Notes: generated by a model from the letters alone, not told the origin. 64,000 nucleotides of DNA from Labrys wisconsinensis (GCF_030814995.1 NZ_JAUSVX010000013.1:1-64000), one strand, 5' to 3'; positions 8,272-19,469 are shown, counted from the first letter of the stretch. Translations and numbers: made by a program.

Positions 8272-8903
8272 TACGCCGCCCGCCGGCGAGGTCGGCGGGC
8301 CAGATGCGGCGACCCTGCGGCATCCTCCCGATGCTCCCTGGCGCACAGGGCCTCGAAGCCGGCGATCGCCTCGCCCTGCTCGGGATACAGCGAGGCCAGC
8401 ACGGCGGCGGCGAAGGTCGCAGGGGCCGAGCCGGGCGCCGAGATCAGGGTGCCGTCCCGGACCGCGCGCGGGCTGTCGACATAGCGCGCCGCTCCGCCGT
8501 AGAAGCCGCCGTGCTCCCACAGGAATTCCAGGCTGTTGCTGGTGTGGGCCCGGCGGTCGAGCAGGCCGGCCCGCGCCGCCGCGAGCGTCGCCCCGCAGAT
8601 CACCCCGACGATTCGGCCGGCCTGCATCGCGGCACGCAACTGCGGCGCGACGTTCGGCGCCCAACGCTCCGTCCATTGCGAAGAGCCGATCACGACGAGG
8701 GCGTCGTAGTCGCGCGGGTCGAGCCCGGCCACGTCGCCCTGCGGGCGCACCCGCATGCCGCCCGCGGAGACCACCTCCCGGGCGCCGGGCGTGACATGGG
8801 CGATATCGGCGTCGAAGAAGGTTCTGGCGGCTGCCGTCAGCAGGGCGGGCTCCCAATCGGCGAAGGCGTCGATCAGGAGGGCGGTGATGCGTTTCGTGGC
8901 CAT
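8271..8903 (-). CDS. DJ-1/PfpI family protein
   Basis: 210 residues. Class I glutamine amidotransferase-like fold of the DJ-1/PfpI superfamily (chaperone, protease-like or glyoxalase members). The N-terminal strand KRITALLIDAFADWEPALL carries the conserved acidic residue. The nucleophile elbow reads GVICGATLAAARAGLL near residue 100 with the expected Cys, followed by RRAHTSN. The C-terminus is short and Arg-rich (ARRPRRRAA) and ends where the dispersed repeat begins, so the last ~20 residues may have been altered by repeat insertion. GAGGACA lies before the ATG at 8903. No specific reaction can be assigned. Confidence 0.75.
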   Translation of the reverse strand: MATKRITALLIDAFADWEPALLTAAARTFFDADIAHVTPGAREVVSAGGMRVRPQGDVAGLDPRDYDALVVIGSSQWTERWAPNVAPQLRAAMQAGRIVGVICGATLAAARAGLLDRRAHTSNSLEFLWEHGGFYGGAARYVDSPRAVRDGTLISAPGSAPATFAAAVLASLYPEQGEAIAGFEALCAREHREDAAGSPHLARRPRRRAA

Positions 8904-9172
8904 GGGCCTGTCCTCATTCCCGTCGCTGATGAGCAGGCTCTCCAGGCTCGCCCCCGGGGGGCGGAGCTCGGAAAGTCTGCCGAAGTCGTGGCCAGGGTTG
9001 TCGCATCCCGCAGTGACAGGACGTGTCAGCAGCGGCAGGGACCGGACGACACGTTTGACGCGAGGGCGAGGGCCTGCCCTCGGAATAGGCAAGTGCCGCA
9101 ATTTCGCCTGTAGACCGCAGCGAAGATCCCGGTTTAGGCTGGGAGCAACGACAACGGCTGACCAGGGGCATC
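8904..9172. other. Divergent intergenic region before potGHI-like operon
   Basis: 269 bases between divergent genes, expected to carry both promoters. G/C rich throughout, and I see no clear operator or terminator. Confidence 0.35.
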
Positions 9173-10366
9173 ATGAGCGTGACCGGGGGAGGCGCCCCGT
9201 CGGCGCCGGCGAGGACGCAGAAGGCCATCGGCGGCGTCCGGCGAAAGTTCATGCCTTGGAACGACCCCGATGCCGTCCCCCTGATCCGCTTCGAGAACGT
9301 CACCAAGCGCTTCGGCGACTTCACGGCCGTCGACAATGTCTCGCTCGACGTGCACGCCCGCGAGTTCTTCTCGCTGCTCGGCCCGTCGGGCTGCGGCAAG
9401 ACCACGCTGATGCGCATGCTCGCCGGCTTCGAGGAGCCGACCTCGGGGCGCATCACCCTGGCGGGCGCCGACCTTGCGGGCGTGCCGCCCTATGACCGGC
9501 CGGCCAACATGATGTTCCAGTCCTATGCGCTGTTCCCGCATATGACGGTCGCCGACAATATCGGCTTCGGGCTCAGGATGGAGGGCATGGCCAAGCCCGC
9601 CATCGCCGCGCGCGTCGCCGAGATGCTGAAGCTGGTGAAGCTGGAGAAATTTTCCGCGCGCAAGCCGCACCAGCTGTCCGGCGGCCAGCGCCAGCGCGTG
9701 GCGCTCGCCCGCGCCGTCGCCAAGAAGCCGAAGGTTCTGCTGCTCGACGAGCCGCTCGGCGCCCTCGACAAGAAGCTGCGCGAAGAGACCCAGTTCGAGC
9801 TGATGGACATCCAGGTCGAGCTCGGCATCACCTTCATCATCGTCACCCACGACCAGGAAGAGGCGATGACGATGTCCGACCGCATCGCGGTGATGGACCA
9901 CGGCAAACTGGTGCAGGTCGCCCCGCCGGGCGAGATCTACGAGCAGCCGAACTCCAAATATGTCGCCGACTTCATCGGCAACATCAATATCCTGGAGGGG
10001 AAGGTCACCGGCCAGTCCGGCAGCGCCGTGAACGTCGCCTCGAGCACGACCGGCGCGACCCTGACGGTCGAGAGCCAGGAGAGCCTGGCGGCGGGCCAGA
10101 CGGTCTATGTCGCGGTGCGGCCGGAGAAGATGCAGATCTCCTTCGACGCGCCGAACGGCAGCGCCAACACCCTGTCCGGCGAGGTGTTCGACATCGGCTA
10201 TCTCGGCGACTGGACCAATTATCTCGTCGACGTCGCGGGCGGCTCGGGCCAGCGCCTGCGCGTCTCCAAGGCCAATATGAGCCGCTTCGTCGAGCGGCCG
10301 ATCACCTGGGAAGACAAGATCTTCGTCTCCTTCGCGCCGGATGCCGGCGTGCTCCTGACGAATTGA
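9173..10366 (+). CDS. potG: Polyamine-type ABC transporter ATP-binding protein (PotG-like)
   Basis: 397 residues. ATPase of a spermidine/putrescine-type (or Fe3+/thiamine-like POPT family) importer. Walker A GPSGCGKTTL near residue 72, Q-loop FQSYALFPHM, signature LSGGQRQRVALARA, Walker B VLLLDEPLGALD and H-loop VTHDQEEAMT are all intact. A C-terminal TOBE-like region (about 270-397) follows. The ~40-residue N-terminal extension ahead of LIRFENVTKRFGDF is also seen in PotG. It is followed four bases later by the permeases. No binding-protein gene is adjacent. Confidence 0.88.
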   Translation: MSVTGGGAPSAPARTQKAIGGVRRKFMPWNDPDAVPLIRFENVTKRFGDFTAVDNVSLDVHAREFFSLLGPSGCGKTTLMRMLAGFEEPTSGRITLAGADLAGVPPYDRPANMMFQSYALFPHMTVADNIGFGLRMEGMAKPAIAARVAEMLKLVKLEKFSARKPHQLSGGQRQRVALARAVAKKPKVLLLDEPLGALDKKLREETQFELMDIQVELGITFIIVTHDQEEAMTMSDRIAVMDHGKLVQVAPPGEIYEQPNSKYVADFIGNINILEGKVTGQSGSAVNVASSTTGATLTVESQESLAAGQTVYVAVRPEKMQISFDAPNGSANTLSGEVFDIGYLGDWTNYLVDVAGGSGQRLRVSKANMSRFVERPITWEDKIFVSFAPDAGVLLTN

Positions 10367-10370
10367 GGCG

Positions 10371-11336
10371 ATGATGGCCGCCGCAAGCCGCAAGGGCTTC
10401 TTCTCCGGGCGGACCGCCGTCATCGCGGTGCCCTATCTCTGGCTGGCGATCTTCTTCATCCTGCCCTTCGTGCTGGTCCTGAAGATCTCCCTGTCGGAGA
10501 CCGACATCGCCATCCCGCCCTACACGCCGACCTTCCCGCTCGGCGAGACCTGGGAGGCGATCAAGGGCTTCGACTTCGGCGCAGCCTGGGCCGCCGTCTC
10601 CGACTACCTCTCCCAGCTCAGCTTCGACAACTTCACGCTGCTGACGCAGGACGCGCTCTACTGGAAGGCCTATCTCTCCAGCCTGTGGATCGCGGCGGTG
10701 TCGACGGTGCTGCTGCTGCTGGTGGGATACCCCATCGCCTACGGCATGGCGCGCGCGCCCAGGACGCTGCGCCCGACGCTCCTGATGCTGGTGATCCTGC
10801 CGTTCTGGACCTCGTTCCTGATCCGCGTCTATGCCTGGATCGGCATCCTCAAGCCGGAAGGCCTGCTCAACCTGGCGCTGGCCAAGATCGGCCTGGTCGA
10901 CATGGCCAATCCGCTGCAGATCCTCAACACCGACATCGCCATCTATATCGGCATCGTCTATTCTTATCTGCCCTTCATGGTGCTGCCGCTCTATTCGGCG
11001 CTGGAGAAGATGGACGAGACGCTGCTGGAGGCAGCGGCGGACCTCGGCTGCAGGCCGGTCAAGGCCTTCTGGCTCGTCACCTTCCCGCTGTCGCTGCCGG
11101 GCGTGGTCGCCGGCTGCATGCTGTGCTTCATTCCCGCCGTGGGCGAATTCGTCATCCCCGACCTGCTCGGCGGCTCCTCGACGCTGATGATCGGCAAGAC
11201 CTTGTGGGACGTGTTCAACCTCAACCGCGACTGGCCGGCAGCCTCGGCCGTGGCGGTGGTGCTGCTGGTTCTCCTGGTGGTGCCGATCGTGTTCTACCAG
11301 CACGTCCAGACCAAGCAGCTGGAGGCCGGCCGATGA
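10371..11336 (+). CDS. potH: Polyamine-type ABC transporter permease (PotH-like)
   Basis: 321 residues, about six membrane helices (for example LWLAIFFILPFVLVLKISLS near residue 20 and VSTVLLLLVGYPIAYGMA near residue 115). The EAA loop reads EAAADLGCRPVKAFWLVTFPLSLPGV near residue 225, the coupling site to the ATPase. The long periplasmic insertion between helices 1 and 2 (IPPYTPTFPLG...) matches PotH. An alternative ATG lies one codon downstream. The stop overlaps the next start by four bases. Confidence 0.88.
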   Translation: MMAAASRKGFFSGRTAVIAVPYLWLAIFFILPFVLVLKISLSETDIAIPPYTPTFPLGETWEAIKGFDFGAAWAAVSDYLSQLSFDNFTLLTQDALYWKAYLSSLWIAAVSTVLLLLVGYPIAYGMARAPRTLRPTLLMLVILPFWTSFLIRVYAWIGILKPEGLLNLALAKIGLVDMANPLQILNTDIAIYIGIVYSYLPFMVLPLYSALEKMDETLLEAAADLGCRPVKAFWLVTFPLSLPGVVAGCMLCFIPAVGEFVIPDLLGGSSTLMIGKTLWDVFNLNRDWPAASAVAVVLLVLLVVPIVFYQHVQTKQLEAGR

Positions 11337-12151
11337 AGAAGGGTCCGACCTGGTTCAACCTGACCTCGATCGCGCTGGGCTTTGCCTTCCTCTACCTGCC
11401 GATCGTCATCCTGATCATCTATTCCTTCAACGACAGCCGCCTCGTCACGGTGTGGGGCGGCTGGTCGACGCGCTGGTACGTCGCCCTGTTCCAGGACGAG
11501 GCCTTCATGAGCTCGGCCTGGATCACGCTCCGGGTCGGCGCCCTGTCGGCGACGCTGGCGACCATCCTCGGCACCCTCGCCGCGATCGTGCTGGTGCGCA
11601 TGGGCCGGTTCCGCGGCCGCATCCTGTTCTCCGGCATGGTCTATGCGCCGCTCGTCATGCCGGAAGTCATCACCGGCCTCTCGCTGCTGCTCCTGTTCGT
11701 GGCGCTCGACATCTCGCGCGGCTTCTGGACCATCACCCTCGCCCATACCACCCTGACCATGTGCTTCGTGGCGGTGGTGGTGCAGTCGCGCCTGCTCACC
11801 TTCGACCGTTCGATCGAGGAGGCGGCGCTGGACCTCGGCTGCCGGCCGTTCAAGGCCTTCTTCCTGATCACGCTGCCGATCATCCTGCCGGCCGTGGTGT
11901 CGGGCTGGATGCTGGCCTTCACCCTGTCGCTCGACGATCTCGTCATCGCCAGCTTCACCACCGGGCCGGGCGCCTCCACCCTGCCGATGCGGATCTATTC
12001 CTCTGTGCGTCTGGGTGTCACGCCCCAGATCAACGCCGCCTGCACGCTCCTGATCGCCATCGTCGCCGTGGGCGTGATCATCGCTTCGATCTCGACCAAG
12101 CGGGCGGAGATGGAGCGCGAGCGGGCGGAACGGCTGGCGGCGCAGGGATAG
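11333..12151 (+). CDS. potI: Polyamine-type ABC transporter permease (PotI-like)
   Basis: 272 residues with six predicted membrane helices. The N-terminus shows LYLPIVILIIYSFNDSRLVTVWGGWS, close to the PotI/PotC start. The EAA loop is EEAALDLGCRPFKAFFLITLP near residue 165, and SLDDLVIASFTTGPGASTLPM follows as in PotC/PotI. The start ATG overlaps the PotH-like stop (ATGA), indicating translational coupling. The C-terminal tail is charged (KRAEMERERAERL). Confidence 0.88.
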   Translation: MKKGPTWFNLTSIALGFAFLYLPIVILIIYSFNDSRLVTVWGGWSTRWYVALFQDEAFMSSAWITLRVGALSATLATILGTLAAIVLVRMGRFRGRILFSGMVYAPLVMPEVITGLSLLLLFVALDISRGFWTITLAHTTLTMCFVAVVVQSRLLTFDRSIEEAALDLGCRPFKAFFLITLPIILPAVVSGWMLAFTLSLDDLVIASFTTGPGASTLPMRIYSSVRLGVTPQINAACTLLIAIVAVGVIIASISTKRAEMERERAERLAAQG

Positions 12152-12152
12152 G

Positions 12153-14030
12153 TCAGGGCGAGATCGCCTGGCCCTTGAGGGGGTTCATCTCGATATGCTT
12201 CTCGCCGTTGCCGGTATCGGCGAAGGCGCTGGCATTGCCCTGCAGCAGCGGCGCCGCCGCGCCGGAGCGGCGGATCAGCGCGTCGGGATCGGGCGAGACC
12301 GAGGGGTCGTCCCATTGGCCGGTGATCTTGAACGGCAGGGTGAAGGGCGGCCCCGCCTCGTTGGAGGAGAAGCTCGCCTCGCCCGCCAAGTCGAAGTCGC
12401 GCGCCTTGACGCCGGCGCTGCCGCCGAGGGCGACCGTCAGGGCGCCCCCGTCGAGCCGGGCGTCGGTGGTGCGGGCGACACCGCCGTCGATGGCGAAGGA
12501 CACCGCCCCGGTCTCGAAGGCGGTGCGGCCGCTGCGCGGCTCCAGCGTGGCGGTGAGCGGGCGACGCTCGATGCGGCGCATCACGTCGGCGAGATCGACG
12601 CCGATCAGCGCGCCGTTGCGCACGGTGAAGCTGGCCTGGCCGACCAGGGAGGCGGCGAGATCCTCGATGGAGCGGCCGACGGCAGTCACCTCGATGCTGC
12701 CCTTGCCGATGCCCTCGAGCCGGTGGAAGGCGAGGAAGTCGCCGAGCGCCCGGCCCATCTCGACCTCCTCGAAGCTGAGATTGGCGCCGACCCTAGGCAC
12801 ATCGCCGGTGAGCGCCATGGTGAGGCGGCCCTTGAGCGTGCCGCCATAGGCCGCCACCTCGCCCAGCGACAGCTCCATCAGGCCCTTGCTGGCGACGATC
12901 GCCGCCGCGATATGGCCGAGCCGGACCTTGTCCATGACGGCGTCGCCCGCCGACAGCCTGAGGTCGATATCGGCGAGCGCAAGGCTGGCGAGGTCGATCG
13001 GCTCGCGCCGCCAGCGCCCGGGGCTGCTGTCGACCAGCGCCCATTCGGAGGAATAGGAGGAGATGTCGAGCGTGTCGGCGGCCAGCGTGCCGCTGATCTT
13101 CGGCCGCGGCCCGTCGAACCGCACGTTGAGGGCGCCGTCGGCCTGGTTGCCGTCGAGCTCGAGCTGCACCGCGGACAGGGCGATGCTCTTGGCGTCGATC
13201 ACCGCCGGCGATTGCAGCTTGAACTCGCCGATCGACTTGCCCTCGCCGAGGCGCAGGCCGAGCCAGCGCACCATCTGGCGCAGCGAAGGGCCGGTGGCGT
13301 TGAGGCTGCCCTCCAGGCGCCCGTCGCTCGAAAGGGCGCCGCGCACGGCAAGGTTGACGAGATCCCCGTTCAGCTTGCAGCGGATGTCGGACTGGCCGCC
13401 CGCGACCAGCACGGCCGCATCGGCGATCTTGGCGAAGAGATCGAGGGAATGGCCGCCCCAGGAGACCATGCCGACCAGGGACATGTCCCCCTGCGGGGAC
13501 GGCCAGTCCAGCGTGGCGTCGGGCACGTCGATCCGCGCCGTGCGCCCGGAGCCGAGATCGATATAGGTGATGGTCCCGTTCAGGAGCCGGATCGAGGACA
13601 GGGGCAGGCGCACGTTCGGGTTCTTCGCCGCGATCTCGGCCAGCGCGCCGGTGTGGAAGCCCCAGGAGGAGTTGCCCTTGTCGTCGGCGACCAGCGCGAT
13701 GTGCGGCCCGAACAGGGTGAGGTCGGCGACGCGGACGCGGCCGGTGAGCAGGGCGGCGAAATCGAGCGTGCCCACCGCGGCGTCCGCCTCGAGCAGCGGC
13801 GGCGTGCCGGGCAGGCCGGGGATGGCGATCTTCTCGACGCTGATGCCTGGCACCGGCACGAAGACCAGCCGCACCGGCCCGTCGATCACCGGGCTGCGAC
13901 CGGTCAGGGCCTCGATCTGTCCCGAGACGGCGCGGCGCAGCGCATCCTCCGGCACCGCCCAGGCGATGACCGCGGCGAACGCCACGAGAGCGGCGGCGAT
14001 GGTCGCCAGAGCCAGCCCGATACGCTTCAT
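12153..14030 (-). CDS. AsmA family inner-membrane/periplasmic protein
   Basis: 625 residues. One N-terminal membrane anchor (IGLALATIAAALVAFAAVIAWAV, about 4-26) is followed by a large periplasmic part. The segment ALTGRSPVIDGPVRLVFVPVPGISVEKIAI (about 42-72) is the AsmA N-terminal signature. The C-terminal part repeats short beta-like units (GTLKGRLTMAL, IDGGVARTTDARLDGGALTV) as in AsmA/TamB relatives, which form lipid-conducting beta-grooves. The gene is convergent with the PotI-like gene, with one base between the stops. The exact role is not known. Confidence 0.82.
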   Translation of the reverse strand: MKRIGLALATIAAALVAFAAVIAWAVPEDALRRAVSGQIEALTGRSPVIDGPVRLVFVPVPGISVEKIAIPGLPGTPPLLEADAAVGTLDFAALLTGRVRVADLTLFGPHIALVADDKGNSSWGFHTGALAEIAAKNPNVRLPLSSIRLLNGTITYIDLGSGRTARIDVPDATLDWPSPQGDMSLVGMVSWGGHSLDLFAKIADAAVLVAGGQSDIRCKLNGDLVNLAVRGALSSDGRLEGSLNATGPSLRQMVRWLGLRLGEGKSIGEFKLQSPAVIDAKSIALSAVQLELDGNQADGALNVRFDGPRPKISGTLAADTLDISSYSSEWALVDSSPGRWRREPIDLASLALADIDLRLSAGDAVMDKVRLGHIAAAIVASKGLMELSLGEVAAYGGTLKGRLTMALTGDVPRVGANLSFEEVEMGRALGDFLAFHRLEGIGKGSIEVTAVGRSIEDLAASLVGQASFTVRNGALIGVDLADVMRRIERRPLTATLEPRSGRTAFETGAVSFAIDGGVARTTDARLDGGALTVALGGSAGVKARDFDLAGEASFSSNEAGPPFTLPFKITGQWDDPSVSPDPDALIRRSGAAAPLLQGNASAFADTGNGEKHIEMNPLKGQAISP

Positions 14031-14219
14031 GTGGACTGCGCGCCCCGTTTGCGTGAATGCTGCCAGCGCCCGGCCCGGCGCCTGCTGGGATTGCCTGAAT
14101 CGAAAGCCGTGCGGACTATAGTTGGCGCGCCATCATGGTCAAACAGAGGCCGCCCTGCGACGGCCGCGGGGAGCGCATCATCCCGCTTGTTTCCGGCCGG
14201 AGCTTCCTCGTAAGACTCC

Positions 14220-16214
<1,995 letters not shown>

Positions 16215-16336
16215 GCAGAAGCTTCTCACGACGCAGCGGGGGCGGCTGAAGGAAGAGAGCGGGGCCTCTCCGAGCGTAGCGCTTCCAGATGCCTCGTGCA
16301 CCCCAAATGCGGGTCCAGTCACTTTATGGGCTTGAT

Positions 16337-16358
16337 GATATAGTGAAATCACCATATA
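16337..16358 (+). promoter_or_regulatory. Putative promoter/operator of the toxin-antitoxin pair
   Basis: An A/T-rich imperfect inverted repeat (TATAGTG, four-base spacer, CACCATATA at 16339-16358) lies 13-35 bases before the toxin ATG in an otherwise G/C-rich gap. Such a site fits autoregulation by the HTH antitoxin. It also contains a -10-like TATAGT. Confidence 0.4.
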
Positions 16359-16370
16359 CACTCGGAACGA

Positions 16371-16736
16371 ATGGTGAAGCCACGGATCAAACCGCTCGTC
16401 TGGATCGGCTCCAGTTACAGGGATTTTTGCGAATTGCCCGAAGAGGTCCGTTCGCACATGGGCTATGCTCTCTATGTCGCGCAACAAGGCGGCAAACACC
16501 GAGATGCCAAGCCGCTCAAGGGGTTCGGCGGCGCCGGCGTCGTCGAGATCGTCAGCAGTCAGCGCGGCGACACATTTCGCACGATGTATGCCGTGCGCTT
16601 TGCAGAGGCGGTTTGCGTGCTTCACGCGTTCCAGAAGAAATCGAAATCCGGCCGCGAGACGCCGAGGTCCGACATGGATCTCGTCGAGAGGCGGTTGCAT
16701 GAAGCGGAAAAGCTTATGCGAGGAGAGACCCGATGA
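16371..16736 (+). CDS. higB: HigB-type toxin (phage Gp49-like, RelE superfamily)
   Basis: 121 residues. Host-inhibition toxin fold related to ribosome-dependent mRNA interferases. Gp49-like blocks are visible: PLVWIGSSYRDFCELPEEVR at the N-terminus, GYALYVAQQGGKHRDAKPLKG in the middle, and the core VVEIVSSQRGDTFRTMYAVRF, VCVLHAFQKKSK. The final lysine-rich FQKKSKSG is typical of Gp49/HigB. The toxin precedes its antitoxin, the reversed order characteristic of higBA. The stop overlaps the next start by four bases (ATGA). Confidence 0.85.
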   Translation: MVKPRIKPLVWIGSSYRDFCELPEEVRSHMGYALYVAQQGGKHRDAKPLKGFGGAGVVEIVSSQRGDTFRTMYAVRFAEAVCVLHAFQKKSKSGRETPRSDMDLVERRLHEAEKLMRGETR

Positions 16737-17056
16737 ACGACACGGAGTATTTCACGGGATCTGGGAATGTCTTCGCCGATATCGGACTTCCGAATGCCGA
16801 CGAACACCTGATCAAGGCGCAGCTCGTCTACAAGATCGATCATATCATGAAAAGCCGTCGCCTGAAGCAAGTCGATGCCGCTGCCATGCTCGGCGTGAAA
16901 CAGCCGGACGTGTCAAAAATGCTGCGCGGCGACTTTCGCCAGTTCTCGGTCGAACGGTTGATGCGATTTCTCGTCGCTCTCGGGCAGGATGTGGAAATCG
17001 TCGTGAAGCCGGCTGTCCCGCAAGGCGCAGCACATGGTCATTTGTCGGTGAGTTGA
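16733..17056 (+). CDS. higA: HigA-type XRE-family antitoxin
   Basis: 107 residues. Helix-turn-helix protein that should neutralise the upstream toxin and repress the operon. The HTH is visible as KSRRLKQVDAAAMLGVKQPD followed by VSKMLRGDFRQFSVERLMRF (about 40-80), the pattern of HigA2-like antitoxins (DUF-type XRE, with VEIVVKP near the end). The ATG overlaps the toxin stop. The C-terminal ten residues run to a stop at 17054-17056. Confidence 0.85.
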   Translation: MNDTEYFTGSGNVFADIGLPNADEHLIKAQLVYKIDHIMKSRRLKQVDAAAMLGVKQPDVSKMLRGDFRQFSVERLMRFLVALGQDVEIVVKPAVPQGAAHGHLSVS

Positions 17057-17130
17057 CCGGCCTCCGGACGTTTCCGCCTCGGGCGGTCCGTCCCGATTCC
17101 TTGGATCGATCGTTTCGGTTGGACGTGAAC

Positions 17131-17847
17131 ATGCGCATCCTGGTCCTGCAGCACCTCGCCTCCGAGCATCCCGGCGTCTTCCGCGCCTTCATGGCCGCCG
17201 ACGGCGTCGCGTGGGACGCGGTCGAGCTCGACGAGGGCGGCGTCATCCCGCCGCTGGAGCCCTATGACGCGCTCTGGGTGATGGGCGGGGCGATGGACGT
17301 CTGGGACGTCGACGCCTATCCCTGGCTGATCGAGGAGAAGCGCGTCATCCGCCGCTGGGTGCGCGAGCTGAACCGGCCCTTCCTCGGCGTCTGCCTCGGC
17401 CACCAGCTGCTCGCCGACGCGCTCGGGGGCACCTGCGGCCCGCAGCGCCCGCCCGAGGTCGGCGTCTTCGACATCGAGCTGACGGCCGAGGGACGGGAGG
17501 ATCCGCTGTTCGCCGGCCTGCCCGCCCGGTCCAAGGCGCTGCAATGGCATTCTGTGCGCGTCGCCCAGCCGCCGGAGGGCGCGCGGGTGCTCGCCAGCTC
17601 GTCGCTCTGCCGCGTCCAGGCGATGCAGGTGGCGGACCGGGCCTGGGGCCTGCAGTACCATGTCGAGGCGGAAGCCGGCGTGGTGCGGGACTGGGCCTGC
17701 GTGCCCGAGTACCGCCGCGCCCTGGAGGAGACGAACGGCCCGGGCGCCATGGAACGGCTGCAGGACGACATGGCCACGAACGCCGCCGATTTCGCGGCCA
17801 ATGCCGCGATCCTCTGGCGCAACTTCGCGCGCCTGGCGCGGGGGTAG
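17131..17847 (+). CDS. Class I glutamine amidotransferase (GMP synthase-like)
   Basis: 238 residues. Stand-alone GATase domain. The oxyanion and nucleophile strand reads FLGVCLGHQLLADALGG with the catalytic Cys near residue 90. The catalytic His-x-Glu appears as GLQYHVEAE near residue 180. The N-terminus MRILVLQHLASEHPG and YDALWVMGG are family blocks. The in-frame GTG at 17125 is an alternative start. Stand-alone members act in varied amide-transfer or gamma-glutamyl hydrolysis reactions; with a polyamine region nearby, a gamma-glutamyl hydrolase role is conceivable but not shown. Confidence 0.82.
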   Translation: MRILVLQHLASEHPGVFRAFMAADGVAWDAVELDEGGVIPPLEPYDALWVMGGAMDVWDVDAYPWLIEEKRVIRRWVRELNRPFLGVCLGHQLLADALGGTCGPQRPPEVGVFDIELTAEGREDPLFAGLPARSKALQWHSVRVAQPPEGARVLASSSLCRVQAMQVADRAWGLQYHVEAEAGVVRDWACVPEYRRALEETNGPGAMERLQDDMATNAADFAANAAILWRNFARLARG

Positions 17848-17855
17848 CGGGCACT

Positions 17856-19283
17856 CTACGCCGGGCCGGCGCCGTCCGCCGCGTCGGCGAGGTCGCCGGC
17901 GAGGCGAAGGATCAGGGGCTTCAAGGCGAGGCGCTCGAGCCATTCGCCGGGAATCCCGGAAAGTCCATAGACGGCGCCGGCGATCTGGCCGGCGACGGCG
18001 GCCGTGGTGTCGGCGTCCTCGCCGAGATTGGCCGCCAGCAGGATCGCCGACCGGAAATCCGTCGTCCGCGACACGGCCCAGACCGCCGCCTGGAGGGTAT
18101 GGACGACATAGCCGGACCCGCGGATATCCTCGCGCGCAAGGCCGCGCCAGCCGCCCTTGATCCGCAAAGCCGCCGGCCCGTCCAGGATATCGGCCAGGGG
18201 CTTGCCGGCGATCGCGTCGGCGAGAAGGTCGGCGAGGATGCCGGAGGCCTCGATGCATTCGTCGGCCGCGTGCGTGGTGATGGTCTGTGTCCTGGCGACG
18301 TCCTGGAGCTTCGATCGATCGTTCCAATGCCGGATCGCCACCGGCGACAGCCGCATCAGCGCGCCATTGCCCGCGGTCCCCGGATCCCTGGAGCCGGCGA
18401 GCGGATTGCCCGTCCGCTTGAAGTGCAGCAGGGCCTGCAGCGTCGTGCCGCCGATATCGAAGCACCAGCCCGTGCAGGAATATCGCCCGTTCTCATGCCA
18501 CTCGACGAAGCGGGTCATCAGCGCCGCCGGATCGAGATCGGGGTTCTCGCGGAGGCTGTCCGCGAGAGCGAGCGCCATGGCGGTGTCGTCCGTCCATTCC
18601 CCCGCCGCAAGCTGAAAGGGACCGCCGCCGATCATGTCCGTCAGCAGCGCATGGGCCGGCTTGGCTTGAAATTCGATGGTGGTGCCGACCGCATCGCCGG
18701 CAGCCAATCCGACGAGGGCGCCGACGGCCCTGTCGCGAATCGACGCGCCGTCATCGCGTCTCCCGACCGGCGGCGTCCTCCCGCCCTCCTCGCGCCAGGC
18801 CTTCAGCAGGCCCTGCCGGGACACGACGGGACCGACGGCCTCGAGGACGCGGCGAATGGCGATATCCGGGCCGAGCCCCATGTCCGCGAGCAGGCACGCC
18901 GCAACCATCGCGGCCTCGTCGGGCCCGCCCTCGCACGCGACGGCGAGATGCGCGCCCCTTGCCAGAAGCGCCGCGAGCGTCGCCGAGAGCTCGGCGGCGC
19001 CCGGCCCGGCGCCGTCGCCCTCCGGCCAGGCGTGCCACTCCATGAAGCGGCGACGGATTTCCGAGGCTGCCTCGATGCTGTCCCGGCCGAAAGGGCGCTC
19101 GGCCAATGTGACGACTGCGGCTGCATTCCACCGGGCGAGAGCATCGAGATCTCCGGTCCAATCGCGACCTCCAGATCGAACCTCGACATCGGATCGCCCC
19201 CGGCCCGCGAAGGGCCAAAGGCCGATTCGACCGCCGCTCGCCACGGTCTCGATCTCCACGATGCCGGCACGCCCATGGCCCAT
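17856..19283 (-). CDS. ADP-ribosylglycohydrolase fused to a degenerate dual-specificity-phosphatase domain
   Basis: 475 residues, two domains. Residues ~1-165 resemble a Cys-based phosphatase: ARWNAAAVVTLAE near residue 50 and a P-loop-like VACEGGPDEAAMVAACLL with C117. In active relatives this reads CxGGLGR, so the phosphate-binding Arg is missing and the domain is probably catalytically dead. Residues ~185-475 are a DraG/ARH domain that removes ADP-ribose: GAASGD-like GLAAGDAVGTTIEF, GEWTDDTAMALALADSL, GNGALMRLSP and LGEDADTTAAVAGQIAG, carrying the paired-magnesium acidic residues. The GGAAGGA site precedes the ATG. Seven-plus bases separate it from the convergent amidotransferase. Confidence 0.85.
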   Translation of the reverse strand: MGHGRAGIVEIETVASGGRIGLWPFAGRGRSDVEVRSGGRDWTGDLDALARWNAAAVVTLAERPFGRDSIEAASEIRRRFMEWHAWPEGDGAGPGAAELSATLAALLARGAHLAVACEGGPDEAAMVAACLLADMGLGPDIAIRRVLEAVGPVVSRQGLLKAWREEGGRTPPVGRRDDGASIRDRAVGALVGLAAGDAVGTTIEFQAKPAHALLTDMIGGGPFQLAAGEWTDDTAMALALADSLRENPDLDPAALMTRFVEWHENGRYSCTGWCFDIGGTTLQALLHFKRTGNPLAGSRDPGTAGNGALMRLSPVAIRHWNDRSKLQDVARTQTITTHAADECIEASGILADLLADAIAGKPLADILDGPAALRIKGGWRGLAREDIRGSGYVVHTLQAAVWAVSRTTDFRSAILLAANLGEDADTTAAVAGQIAGAVYGLSGIPGEWLERLALKPLILRLAGDLADAADGAGPA

Positions 19284-19469
19284 GTCGCGATATCCTTCCT
19301 TCGGAGACGAGTCCGGCGATGCCCCGGAGGGCGGTTCCGGCCGGCGAGTTTATACTTGCGCCGGCGCCCTCAACCATGATGAACAACCCGTGCTCGACAT
19401 CGACGCGAGACCAGGCCTCGTGGAAGACGTAAGATAGGGCCGAGGAAACAGGCCGAACGGGGGAGGCTG

